Source of the DNA: Actinomycetes bacterium
GTDB taxonomy: Bacteria > Actinomycetota > Acidimicrobiia > Acidimicrobiales > RAAP-2
Assembly: GCA_021826655.1 (NCBI GenBank)
Contig: JAKAZC010000122.1
Span: 1 to 8,060 of the forward strand
Length of the DNA stretch: 8,060 nt
Direction of reading: 5' to 3'
The stretch's first letter is position 1. Each line of letters opens with the position of its first letter. Shown in pieces: positions 1 through 5,918 of the stretch. The notes below the pieces were generated by a model that ran no database searches, had not been told where the DNA came from, and was given only the letters and a program-made list of their open reading frames with translations. Both the position numbers and the translations under genes were made by a program.

Positions 1-1
1 C

Positions 2-727
2 AACGGCTACCGGGGGGCGCTCTACCTCGAAGTGGTGCCCCTCTCCTTCGCCATCCGCGTGCGCGAGGACCTCACCTTGAACCAGCTCCGCCTCTCGGTC
101 GGGCGGCCCATGCTGAGCGACGCCGAGATCGTCGCGGCCCACGAGCGCGAACCGCTGCTCTACCGCGACGGCGTCCCCCTCGATTCCGACCACCTCACGA
201 TCGCCGACGGTCTCTTCCTCGGTCTCGATCTCCGGGGCGACGCCGCGGGCCGGGTCGGCTACAGCTCGCGCGAGAACGCCCCGCTCCTCGACCTCGCCGG
301 GCCGGGCCGGATCGCACCGGGGCCCTACTGGGACCCGGTGGTGCACGAGCACGGCGACCGGGTGATCCTGTCGCCCAAGCGCTTCTACCTGCTCATGTCC
401 GACGAAGCGGTCAGCGTCCCGCCCGGCCTCGCCGCCGAGATGACCGCCTACGACCCGACGAGCGGGGAGCTCCGCACGCACTACGCGGGGTTCTTCGACC
501 CTGGCTTCGGGTACGACCCGGCCGGCCGGTTCAAGGGGTCGCGGGCCGCGCTCGAGGTCCGGGCCCACGACGTGCCGTTCATGATCGAGCACGGGCAGCC
601 GGTGTGCAAGCTCACCTTCGAGCGGATGCTCGAAGAACCCGAGATACTGTACGGGCCGGGGATCGGCTCGTCGTACCAGCAACAGGTGGAGACCCTCAGC
701 CGGTACTTCCACCCGGCGGCCGACTGA
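2..727 (+). CDS. dcd: dCTP deaminase, two-domain (long) form, 5'-truncated by window edge
   Basis: The product is expected to deaminate dCTP to dUTP, feeding dTMP synthesis in the cytoplasm. The frame is open from base 2, so the N-terminus lies outside the window; 241 residues are visible. The first visible stretch (GYRGALYLEVVPLSFAIRVR, then LTLNQLRL) and the C-terminal half (HYAGFFDPGFG, ALEVRAHDVPF, GQPVCKLTFERM, LYGPGIGSSYQQQ) match my memory of the roughly 360-residue deaminase with two dUTPase-like folds, best known from alphaproteobacteria. The single-domain enzyme is about 190 residues. The Glu of LEVR (codon 554-556) aligns with the catalytic Glu of the C-terminal deaminase fold. The gene ends in TGA 13 nt before the DUF35 gene, so they may be cotranscribed, although no functional link is evident. 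Family recognition is by motif memory; confidence is high for the family and lower for bifunctionality. Confidence 0.88.
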   Translation, partial: NGYRGALYLEVVPLSFAIRVREDLTLNQLRLSVGRPMLSDAEIVAAHEREPLLYRDGVPLDSDHLTIADGLFLGLDLRGDAAGRVGYSSRENAPLLDLAGPGRIAPGPYWDPVVHEHGDRVILSPKRFYLLMSDEAVSVPPGLAAEMTAYDPTSGELRTHYAGFFDPGFGYDPAGRFKGSRAALEVRAHDVPFMIEHGQPVCKLTFERMLEEPEILYGPGIGSSYQQQVETLSRYFHPAAD

Positions 728-740
728 CGGAGGAGGGGAC

Positions 741-1247
741 GTGGTCGGACGCCATCGGGTCGGAGAGGTGCTTCCCTACCGTCCCGTCCCCTTCTTGGAC
801 CCCGTCGACGAGTTCTTCTGGACGAGCGGGGCCGATGGCCGGCTGCGGATGGTCCGGTGCCGCGACTGCGCCACCTACATCCACCCGGCGGCGCCCGTCT
901 GCCGCCGCTGCCACGGGACGTCCGTGGGTCCCGAGGTGGTGAGCGGTCGGGGCCGGGTCGCCACCTTCACCGTCAACCACCAGCCGTGGATCCCCGGATC
1001 CGAGCCCTACGTCATCGCACTGGTGGAGCTGAACGAGCAGAAGGGCCTGATCCTCACGACGAACCTGGTCGACGTCGACGGGGACGACGTGTCGATCGGG
1101 ATGGAGGTGGAGGTGGTGTTCGAGCACGCCAACGAGGTCTGGTATCCGCTGTTCAGGCCGGTCGGCCCCGCAGGGCCGACCGGGCCGGCAGCCGACGGGA
1201 CGGGCGGGGGAGCCGCGGTGAGCGGAGCGGGGGAGGCGATCGGGTGA
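741..1247 (+). CDS. DUF35 Zn-ribbon / OB-fold protein (acyl-CoA-binding partner type)
   Basis: The 168-residue protein has a rubredoxin-like zinc ribbon with Cys40, Cys43, Cys54 and Cys57 (C-RD-C, then C-RR-C). An OB-fold follows at about residues 65-138 (GRVATFTVNHQPW, PYVIALVEL, GMEVEVVFEH). This is the DUF35 (ChsH2/Ltp-partner) architecture. Family members bind the acyl-CoA moiety and form complexes with thiolase-like aldolases or MaoC-type hydratases. The last 28 residues are a Gly/Ala/Pro-rich tail, probably disordered. The GTG start is supported by a strong AGGAGG at 731-736. The stop overlaps the GTG of the next gene (GTGA at 1244-1247), implying translational coupling and a stoichiometric complex. 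The exact substrate cannot be read from the sequence; steroid side-chain or branched acyl-CoA is an inference from the family. Confidence 0.9.
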   Translation: MVGRHRVGEVLPYRPVPFLDPVDEFFWTSGADGRLRMVRCRDCATYIHPAAPVCRRCHGTSVGPEVVSGRGRVATFTVNHQPWIPGSEPYVIALVELNEQKGLILTTNLVDVDGDDVSIGMEVEVVFEHANEVWYPLFRPVGPAGPTGPAADGTGGGAAVSGAGEAIG

Positions 1248-2440
1248 CCACCCTCGGGGAGCGTCAGGCGTACATCTCGGGCATCGGGCAGTCCGAGATC
1301 GGCCGGCGGACCGGCCTGAGCGAGATGACCCTCACCGTGCAGTCTGCGCTGGCCGCGATCGACGACGCGGGCCTCCGGATCGACGAGATCGACGGGGTGT
1401 CGACCTATCCCGGGGGTGGCCGGGGGACGGCGATGGGCGGGTTCGGCGGCCCGGGCCCGACCGACGTCATCGACGCCATGGGGCTGTCGGTCGACTGGTA
1501 CCAGGGCGGCGCCGACGGCGCGGCCCAGCTGCAGGCCGTCGTGAACGCCTGCATGGCGATAGCGAGCGGCCTCGCGCGCCACGTGCTCGTCTACCGGACG
1601 GTGACCGAGGGGACGGCCCAGGGCACCGGCGGCCGTCAGGTGATGGGGAGGGTGGCCGAGCGGGTCTCGGGGCCGGCCAAGTACCTGTTCCCGTACGGAT
1701 CGGTGTCGGCGACGTGCTGGCTCGCACCGCTCGCTCAGTACCACATGCACCACTTCGGCCTCACCCGGGAGAAGCTGGCCCAGATCGCGCTCAACGGGAG
1801 GCGGAACGCCGCCCGGAACCCCAAGGCGATCCTCCGGGCCCCGCTCGACATGGACGACTACTTGAGCGCCCGGATGATCTCATCGCCGCTGTGCCTCTTC
1901 GATTGCGACCTGCCGTGCGACGGATCGACGGCCTTCGTCATCTCCCACGTCGACACCGCGCCCGATGCCCGCCACGTGCCCGTCCACGTCAACGCCCTCG
2001 GGACCTCGGCCCGCGGGCGGCCGTCGTGGGACCAGTGGGAGGACCTGGCGACGTTCCCCGGTCGCAGCCCGGCCGAGCAGATGTGGAACCGGACCGAGCT
2101 GACGGTGGGCGACGTCGACGTCGCCCAGCTGTACGACGGCTTCTCCATCATCACCGTGCTCTGGTTGGAGGCGCTCGGGTTCTGCGGGACCGGGGAGGCG
2201 GGCGACTTCCTCGGCGACGGATCGCGCCTCGCCCTCGACGGGGAGCTGCCCCTCAACACGAGCGGCGGCCAGCTCTCCGCGGGCCGCCTGCACGGCCTCG
2301 GATTCGTGCACGAAGCGGTCGTGCAGCTCCGCGGGGACGGGGGGGAGCGCCAGGTCCCCCGCCAACCCGAGGTCGCGGTCGTGGCCAACGGGGCCGGGTC
2401 GACGGTGGGGTGCCTGTTGCTGACCCGGGGGATCCGCTGA
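1244..2440 (+). CDS. thiolase-like protein / lipid-transfer (Ltp-type) acyl-CoA aldolase candidate
   Basis: This 398-residue protein has the thiolase fold of the SCP2/lipid-transfer branch. It opens with AYISGIGQSEIGRR and a conserved AIDDAGL helix, includes CDLPCDGSTAFVIS near 221-234, and has AQLYDGFS near 294-301. The C-terminus carries NTSGGQLSAGRLHG near 338-351 and QLRGDGGERQV. The position of the thiolase nucleophilic Cys reads GGADGAAQ (88-95), and the C-terminal loop reads NGAGSTVG, so both catalytic cysteines appear absent. The GHP histidine motif is replaced by SGGQLSAG. This fits the non-thiolytic Ltp2-like group, whose characterised members use tyrosines for retro-aldol cleavage together with a DUF35 partner; Tyr297 is a candidate by position. 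The GTG at 1244 is chosen because it overlaps the DUF35 stop, has GGGGAGG just upstream, and the homology begins there. The reading frame stays open further upstream but encodes nonsense. Confidence 0.9.
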   Translation: MTTLGERQAYISGIGQSEIGRRTGLSEMTLTVQSALAAIDDAGLRIDEIDGVSTYPGGGRGTAMGGFGGPGPTDVIDAMGLSVDWYQGGADGAAQLQAVVNACMAIASGLARHVLVYRTVTEGTAQGTGGRQVMGRVAERVSGPAKYLFPYGSVSATCWLAPLAQYHMHHFGLTREKLAQIALNGRRNAARNPKAILRAPLDMDDYLSARMISSPLCLFDCDLPCDGSTAFVISHVDTAPDARHVPVHVNALGTSARGRPSWDQWEDLATFPGRSPAEQMWNRTELTVGDVDVAQLYDGFSIITVLWLEALGFCGTGEAGDFLGDGSRLALDGELPLNTSGGQLSAGRLHGLGFVHEAVVQLRGDGGERQVPRQPEVAVVANGAGSTVGCLLLTRGIR

Positions 2441-2443
2441 CCG

Positions 2444-2528
2444 CCCGGTCGCCGCGCCCCCGGTCGCAGCGCTCCCGGTCGCAGCGCTCCCGGTGACCCC
2501 GGGTCGCCGCGCTCCCGGCCGCCGCCCT
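2444..2528. repeat. 15-bp tandem repeat, degenerate, between convergent genes
   Basis: The unit CCCGGTCGCAGCGCT occurs perfectly at 2459-2473 and 2474-2488. A diverged copy precedes them at 2444-2458 (CCCGGTCGCCGCGCC), and decayed copies follow at about 2498-2513 and 2514-2528. The array begins three bases after the thiolase-like gene stops and runs to the stop of the convergent membrane operon. It has the look of slippage expansion in a non-coding gap. No protein is evident in it. Confidence 0.75.
2491..2509. terminator. possible bidirectional terminator hairpin
   Basis: CGGTGAC and GTCGCCG can form a 7-bp stem (one G-T pair) around the loop CCCGG, in the gap between two convergent stops. 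There is no T-tract on either side, so it would be a non-canonical, GC-rich terminator. Support comes mainly from its position. Confidence 0.3.
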
Positions 2529-2755
2529 CAGTCGCCGCGGACCGCTCGCCGCCGGCCCCGCCAGGCACTCGCGGCGAGGATCAGCGCGACGAGCACGGGC
2601 AGCGAGATCACCGCGGCGACCCGCTCGTGGCGAAGGGCATACGAGGCCCCGACGACGGCCAGGGTGGCGACGAAGAGCTCCGGCGTGTCGCCGACGGCGA
2701 GGTCCCACCAGAACCGTCCGAACGCCCGGGCCGCCCGGGCGAGGAGCCTGGTCAC
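2528..2755 (-). CDS. small two-helix membrane protein, partner of the COG4280-like gene
   Basis: The 75-residue product starts with an amphipathic, Arg-rich segment (residues 1-14), followed by FGRFWWDLAVGDTPEL. Two hydrophobic helices then run at about 26-41 and 46-64, and a basic tail (WRGRRRAVRG) ends the protein. It is probably an inner-membrane protein with a short hairpin topology. The GTG start overlaps the stop of the upstream membrane gene (bases shared at 2752-2755), the typical sign of translational coupling, so the two products probably act together. The FWWD-x-x-VGD motif resembles small membrane proteins I loosely recall beside COG4280 genes, but I cannot name a function. It is a short gene that could easily be missed; the start is well determined by the overlap. 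Confidence 0.75.
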   Translation of the reverse strand: MTRLLARAARAFGRFWWDLAVGDTPELFVATLAVVGASYALRHERVAAVISLPVLVALILAASAWRGRRRAVRGD

Positions 2756-3555
2756 CGGTCGCCGACCTCCGACCCCGCCCGGGCCTGTCCGCCCAGCGAG
2801 GGCTCGCCGGGCGGGTTCGGTGCGGGGGGAGTGACCGCCCGGAGCGCGGCCACGGCCAGGGCCGTGACTCCGGCGAAGATCCCGACGAGGACCGGGATGG
2901 CCAGGTCGGCCCCGGGCCAATGGACACCCGCACCCTCGCCGACCCAGAAGAGCCCGAAGCTGGTGAGCATGATCCCCACCCCGGTCTTGATCGTGTTCTC
3001 GGGCACCTCCGACAGCTGCCGGGTGACCATCGCCCCGACGGCGGCGACCAGCACGGCCGCCACCGCGGCGGTGCCGGCCGCCAGCCCGAGGCGGTGCTGG
3101 CTGGCGCCGAGCCCGACGACGACCAGCACCACCTCGATCCCTTCGAGGAACACCCCCTTGAATGCCACGGCGAAGCCGACACGGTCCCGCCCCGGGCCCC
3201 TTCCGGCCTCCCGGAGCTCCCTGGTGGTCTCCTCGAAGATGGCGTCCTCGTCGTGCAGCGCCTTGTTCCCGCTGGCCCGCAGGATCGCCTTTCGGAGCCA
3301 CGACATGCCGAGCGTGAGCAGGAGTGCCCCGACCACCACCCGGAGCGTGTCGAGCGGCACGTAGTGGACGAGCGGCGGGCCGACCAGGCCGACCAGGGCT
3401 CCGAGCACGCCGAGTGCCGCGAGCGCGCCCTCCATCGCCGACCGCCATCCGCGTGACACCCCGACGGCGACCACGATGGTGAGGGCCTCGACCATCTCGA
3501 CCGTGCTGGCCCCGAACACGGCCAGGATGAGGACGACGGTCGAGGAGGTGTGCAT
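2752..3555 (-). CDS. COG4280-like polytopic membrane protein with paired ExxE motifs
   Basis: This is a 267-residue integral membrane protein with about seven hydrophobic segments (roughly 5-30, 44-62, 70-88, 127-150, 157-178, 188-206, 217-240). A charged cytoplasmic-type loop at about 95-126 splits it into two halves. Each half opens with a helix carrying Glu pairs: TVEMVEALTIVVAVG (Glu20, Glu23) and VFLEGIEVVLVVVGLGA (Glu138, Glu141). Such repeated acidic motifs in an internally duplicated membrane protein recall metal-transport families such as Ftr1 (REGLE) and UPF0016/Gdt1. I recognise the sequence as COG4280-like, an uncharacterised family; a cation-transport role is inference only. The C-terminal 25 residues are polar and Pro/Gly-rich. 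The ATG start at 3555 has no close Shine-Dalgarno (the nearest GGAG is about 16 nt away), so a leaderless transcript or a slightly different start is possible. Confidence 0.8.
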   Translation of the reverse strand: MHTSSTVVLILAVFGASTVEMVEALTIVVAVGVSRGWRSAMEGALAALGVLGALVGLVGPPLVHYVPLDTLRVVVGALLLTLGMSWLRKAILRASGNKALHDEDAIFEETTRELREAGRGPGRDRVGFAVAFKGVFLEGIEVVLVVVGLGASQHRLGLAAGTAAVAAVLVAAVGAMVTRQLSEVPENTIKTGVGIMLTSFGLFWVGEGAGVHWPGADLAIPVLVGIFAGVTALAVAALRAVTPPAPNPPGEPSLGGQARAGSEVGDR

Positions 3556-3639
3556 GGGTTTGGTGTGGTCGCTCCGGGGAGCCCGCCCCGGCGGTCCGCG
3601 TGGTTGAGCAGATCATGGCACGCGGGTCCGGTGACCCCG

Positions 3640-3668
3640 TTGCGCCCGTGGGTGATCGGGACTAGAAG
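3640..3668 (+). promoter_or_regulatory. candidate sigma70-type promoter for the VOC/DUF488 genes
   Basis: TTGCGC (3640-3645) and TAGAAG (3663-3668) are separated by 17 bases in the 176-nt divergent gap between the membrane operon and the VOC gene. The predicted start would leave a leader of roughly 55 nt. Just upstream, GGGTC (3624-3628) and GACCC (3633-3637) form a small dyad that could be an operator. Nothing else recognisable is seen in the gap. Confidence 0.35.
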
Positions 3669-3731
3669 GGACGCGTTCGGGCACGGCCCGCCGGGGAGGC
3701 GAGCCGGCTGTCCGGACGCCCGGAGGGGAGC

Positions 3732-4103
3732 ATGGCGGTCCAGCTCGACCACACGATCGTCTTCAGCAGGGACAAGAAGTCGTCGGCCGAGTTCATCTCG
3801 ACGATCCTGGGGCTCGCTCCACCGACGCCGTTCGGTCACTTCATGAGCGTCGAGCTCTCCAACGGCGTCACCCTCGACTACGACGACCGCGAGACGTTCC
3901 CGCCCCAGCATTACGCGTTCTTGGTGACCGAGCCCGAGTTCGACGAGATCTTCGCCAGGGTGACCCGCCGAGGCATCGCCTACTTCGCCGATCCGTCACA
4001 TCGCGAGGCCGGCAGGATCTCGGAGCGCCACGGGCGTGGCTTCTACTTCTCCGACCCGGACGGTCACAACATGGAGGTCCTCACCCGCCCGTACGGGGCC
4101 TGA
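3732..4103 (+). CDS. VOC-superfamily (glyoxalase/bleomycin-resistance-fold) protein
   Basis: This 123-residue single-module protein has two beta-alpha-beta-beta-beta halves. The first is LDHTIVFSRD followed by FISTILGL and HFMSVELSNG. The second is HYAFLVTEPEFDEIFARV followed by GFYFSDPDGHNMEVLTRP. The likely metal ligands are His7, His60 and Glu115, in the expected positions for a VOC metal site. Family members include lyases, dioxygenases, isomerases and drug-binding proteins, so the reaction cannot be assigned. ATG 3732 follows GGAGGGG immediately upstream. The stop lies two bases before the earliest start of the DUF488 gene, so the two are probably cotranscribed. Confidence 0.9.
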   Translation: MAVQLDHTIVFSRDKKSSAEFISTILGLAPPTPFGHFMSVELSNGVTLDYDDRETFPPQHYAFLVTEPEFDEIFARVTRRGIAYFADPSHREAGRISERHGRGFYFSDPDGHNMEVLTRPYGA

Positions 4104-4105
4104 GT

Positions 4106-4573
4106 GTGGGACGCCCCCGGGTCCCGGAAGGTCGCCGCCACGATGCGGTGACGGGCGGGGTGGAGATCGTGCGGGTGTACGGGGACCCCGGACGCAGGGC
4201 GGGCGAGCACCGGGTCCTCGTCGACCGGCTCTGGCCGCGCGGCGTGGCCAAGGATTCTCTCGACTTCGACGAATGGGCCAAGGACGTCGCACCGAGCACC
4301 GAGCTTCGGCGCTGGTACGGTCACGACCCGGAGCGCTTCGGGGAGTTCTCCCGCCGCTACCGCGCCGAGCTCGGCCGGTCGCCCGGAGCGGAGGCCGTGG
4401 CGGCCCTGCGCGAGCCGGCCGGGCACGGGACCCTGGTCCTGCTCACGGCGACCCGCGACGTCGAGCGATCGGGGGCGGCCGTGCTTCGATCCGTCGTGGT
4501 GACGGCGGGCGGCCGCTCGCGCAGGGGGCGGGAGGCCTCGTCCCCGCGCCCCACCCCCCGGGCCGGCCCCTGA
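4106..4573 (+). CDS. DUF488 family (YeaO-like) protein
   Basis: The core reads VEIVRVYGDPG, then HRVLVDRLWPRGVAK, FDEWAKDVAPS, LRRWYGHDPERF and RYRAELG, ending with the strand LVLLTATRD. This is the short YeaO-type DUF488 signature. Its biochemical function is unknown, with conserved Arg, Trp and Asp residues suggesting a nucleic-acid or phosphate-related site. Family members are usually about 115-120 residues; this frame encodes 155. The excess is a 14-18 residue N-terminal lead with no family similarity and a basic, Pro/Arg-rich tail after about residue 134. The true start may be GTG 4148 or GTG 4160 rather than GTG 4106. The first is kept because it sits two bases after the VOC stop with a weak GGGG upstream. 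Confidence 0.8.
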   Translation: MGRPRVPEGRRHDAVTGGVEIVRVYGDPGRRAGEHRVLVDRLWPRGVAKDSLDFDEWAKDVAPSTELRRWYGHDPERFGEFSRRYRAELGRSPGAEAVAALREPAGHGTLVLLTATRDVERSGAAVLRSVVVTAGGRSRRGREASSPRPTPRAGP

Positions 4574-4615
4574 GGAGGACCTCGACGCCGACCCCGACCC
4601 CGACGGGCCGTTCGT

Positions 4616-5473
4616 TCACGTCGTCGAAGACCGGTGCGACTCGCCGGACAGGCTCGCGACGACGACGTCGGCGATCCGCCGCTGGCCGGCGGCGTCCGGG
4701 TGGGCGGCGCGCCGGACGTAGCCGTGGAGGTCGGCGATCGCGGCGGCGCCGGAGGAAGCGGACCGGAGGCATGCGCCGAGGATGCACGCCTTGGATGCGC
4801 CCGCCACCGCGACGTCCCCGACCAGCTTGGACCGGGGCATCCATTCCCCGCTGAGGACGTCGGGCGACGTCGTGCACATCTCGTGTCCCCGGAACGCCTG
4901 CCCGATGTCGACGAAGCTCACCTTCCCCACCCCGACCCCGGCCCGTGCAGAGGCGACGGCCTCTCGAATGGTCTGGTTCAGCTCCTGCTGCAGGAACCGG
5001 GCGGCCGCGTACGCCGCGTCCCGGTTGAGCGCCAGGCCGGCGCACACCAGGTTGACGTCGACCTGGGTGGCGCCGCCAGCGACGACGCGCCGCGACACGC
5101 TGGTCGGGGAGAATTCCGCAGGTGCGGGGATCGGCTGGTAGTAGTCGAGCACCGCCACCCGACCGGCGTGGGGCGCGACCTGGTCGATGATGGCCGTCAG
5201 AGCGGTCCGGAGGTGGTCGAGCCGCAGCGCGACGCTCGGGGCCAGCCGGCCGCCCACCAGTTCCGGGACACCACCGGCGCGCACCACGCGTCCCCCGGTG
5301 GTGCACGCCGGCGCCGATAGGCCCCCGGCCAGTCGGTCGGTGAGCTCGTGGAGCAGGCAGCTCGAGAACCCCAGATCGTCCGCGCCGACCTGAACGGTCA
5401 CCAGCCGGGCCGGATCGGTTCCCAGCTTCAGCTCGTCCTCGATCGTGATGGCGCGCTCGGGGCAGGTGAGCAT
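4616..5473 (-). CDS. SGNH/GDSL-hydrolase-like protein, N-terminally truncated; probable gene remnant
   Basis: The 285-residue frame resembles the C-terminal three quarters of actinobacterial SGNH/GDSL lipases and esterases. It shows the oxyanion block VTVQVGADDLGF near 25-36, a core strand RVAVLDYYQPIP, then VDIGQAFRGHEMC, and the C-terminal histidine block AAHPDAAGQRRIAD (His258). The N-terminal GDS block with the nucleophilic Ser is missing. The block III Asn of GxND is Asp (GADD, 30-33), so an active hydrolase is unlikely. The frame is open upstream only to a TGA at 5552-5554, and those codons do not restore the GDS block. They run straight into the P450 fragment. The frame itself is clean, so either the loss is recent or a pseudoenzyme is expressed. 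ATG 5473 is the only clear start and has no convincing ribosome-binding site. Confidence 0.6.
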   Translation of the reverse strand: MLTCPERAITIEDELKLGTDPARLVTVQVGADDLGFSSCLLHELTDRLAGGLSAPACTTGGRVVRAGGVPELVGGRLAPSVALRLDHLRTALTAIIDQVAPHAGRVAVLDYYQPIPAPAEFSPTSVSRRVVAGGATQVDVNLVCAGLALNRDAAYAAARFLQQELNQTIREAVASARAGVGVGKVSFVDIGQAFRGHEMCTTSPDVLSGEWMPRSKLVGDVAVAGASKACILGACLRSASSGAAAIADLHGYVRRAAHPDAAGQRRIADVVVASLSGESHRSSTT

Positions 5474-5498
5474 TCCCCGGCGGGCGGCCTCTTGGGGT

Positions 5499-5652
5499 GA
5501 TATGAGCGGCGCCCAGCTCGTACTCGGGCATCCCGCTGAGGATCTGGCGCATCATCTCGGAACATCAGCCGGGCGATGTGGGACCCGACGCACCGGTGGG
5601 GCCCGAGCCCGAACGACACGTGCCGGTTCGGGAACCGGTCGGCGACGAACCG
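5499..5652 (-). pseudogene. cytochrome P450 C-terminal fragment (heme-binding region), frameshifted
   Basis: Read on the minus strand, the segment encodes RFVADRFPNRHVSFGLGP, then HRCVGSHIARLMF. This is the P450 cysteine-ligand signature FGLGPHRCVG, with Cys at codon 5592-5590. Similarity then continues in another frame as MMRQILSGMPEYELG (from 5555), the following helix and strand of P450s. Homologues as I recall them read FREMM across this point, so a net two-base deletion at about 5556 explains the break. Nothing recognisable as P450 lies upstream of about 5655, and the last 25-30 residues are missing downstream of about 5500. About 50 residues of a roughly 400-residue enzyme therefore remain. 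The piece is a nonfunctional remnant. Confidence 0.72.
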
Positions 5653-5779
5653 CTCGGAGGACGACCCTCGCCCAGCTGGCCGGCGCGTCGACCCGGCCGC
5701 CCATATGGTCACGCGTTTCCGCGGGAACGTCGGCGCCGCCCCGACGTCGCCGCCCCGCCGGACGACCTGCCGCCGTGCT

Positions 5780-5794
5780 ACGCCCGGGGGGCGT
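5780..5794 (-). terminator. possible terminator hairpin downstream of tRNA-Lys
   Basis: ACGCCC and GGGCGT form a perfect 6-bp stem with a 3-nt loop, about 25 nt beyond the tRNA 3' end on the minus strand. No T-tract follows. It could end the tRNA transcript or be chance in GC-rich sequence. The rest of the stretch from 5660 to 5818 shows no gene. Confidence 0.3.
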
Positions 5795-5818
5795 CGCCAG
5801 ACTGTGAGGACGACCTCG

Positions 5819-5890
5819 TGCGCCCCTCGGGATTCGAACCCGAAACCTGCGGATTAAGAGTCCGTTGCTCTGCCGTTGAGCTAGAGGCGC
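5819..5890 (-). tRNA. tRNA-Lys (anticodon CUU)
   Basis: The 72-nt minus-strand sequence folds as a full cloverleaf. The acceptor stem GCGCCTC pairs with GGGGCGC (one G-T pair), followed by discriminator A. The bases TA at positions 8-9 precede the D arm GCTC/GAGC with a short 7-base loop. The anticodon loop is CTCTTAA, giving CTT (complement at 5856-5858). The T arm is TCGGG-TTCGAAT-CCCGA. The first pair of the anticodon stem (A opposite C, positions 27-43) is mismatched. CCA is not encoded. A -10 box lies just upstream. Confidence 0.95.
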
Positions 5891-5896
5891 ACGGTC

Positions 5897-5902
5897 ATTG
5901 TA
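5897..5902 (-). promoter_or_regulatory. -10 box of the tRNA-Lys promoter
   Basis: TACAAT matches the TATAAT consensus at five of six positions and stands out in very GC-rich sequence. Only six bases (GACCGT) separate it from the first base of the tRNA, so transcription would start at or within a base of the mature 5' end. No TTGACA-like -35 is seen at the usual distance; that region is a run of CCGCGG-type sequence. Confidence 0.6.
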
Positions 5903-5918
5903 CCCGCGGCCCGCGGCC

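Noticed and set aside
857..1243. Upstream extension of the thiolase-like reading frame
   Set aside because: The extension overlaps the DUF35 gene and encodes low-complexity Arg/Gly-rich sequence; thiolase similarity begins at the GTG at 1244.
3571..3582. GCTCC-GG-GGAGC inverted repeat upstream of the membrane operon
   Set aside because: The 5-bp stem has only a two-base loop and is expected by chance at this GC content; there is no second copy to suggest an operator.
2253..3911. A 552-codon minus-strand open frame spanning the membrane genes and beyond
   Set aside because: The translation is Arg/Pro/Ser-rich shadow sequence. The real proteins in this region lie in other frames with clear hydrophobic helices and motifs.
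4634..5320. Plus-strand open frame opposite the SGNH-like frame
   Set aside because: There are no recognisable motifs; the composition is typical of antisense frames in GC-rich genes, while the minus frame shows SGNH blocks.
5819..5890. tRNA-Lys as an att site with a flanking integrated element
   Set aside because: I found no second copy of the tRNA 3' sequence in the window and no integrase gene; only the decayed remnants hint at recombination.
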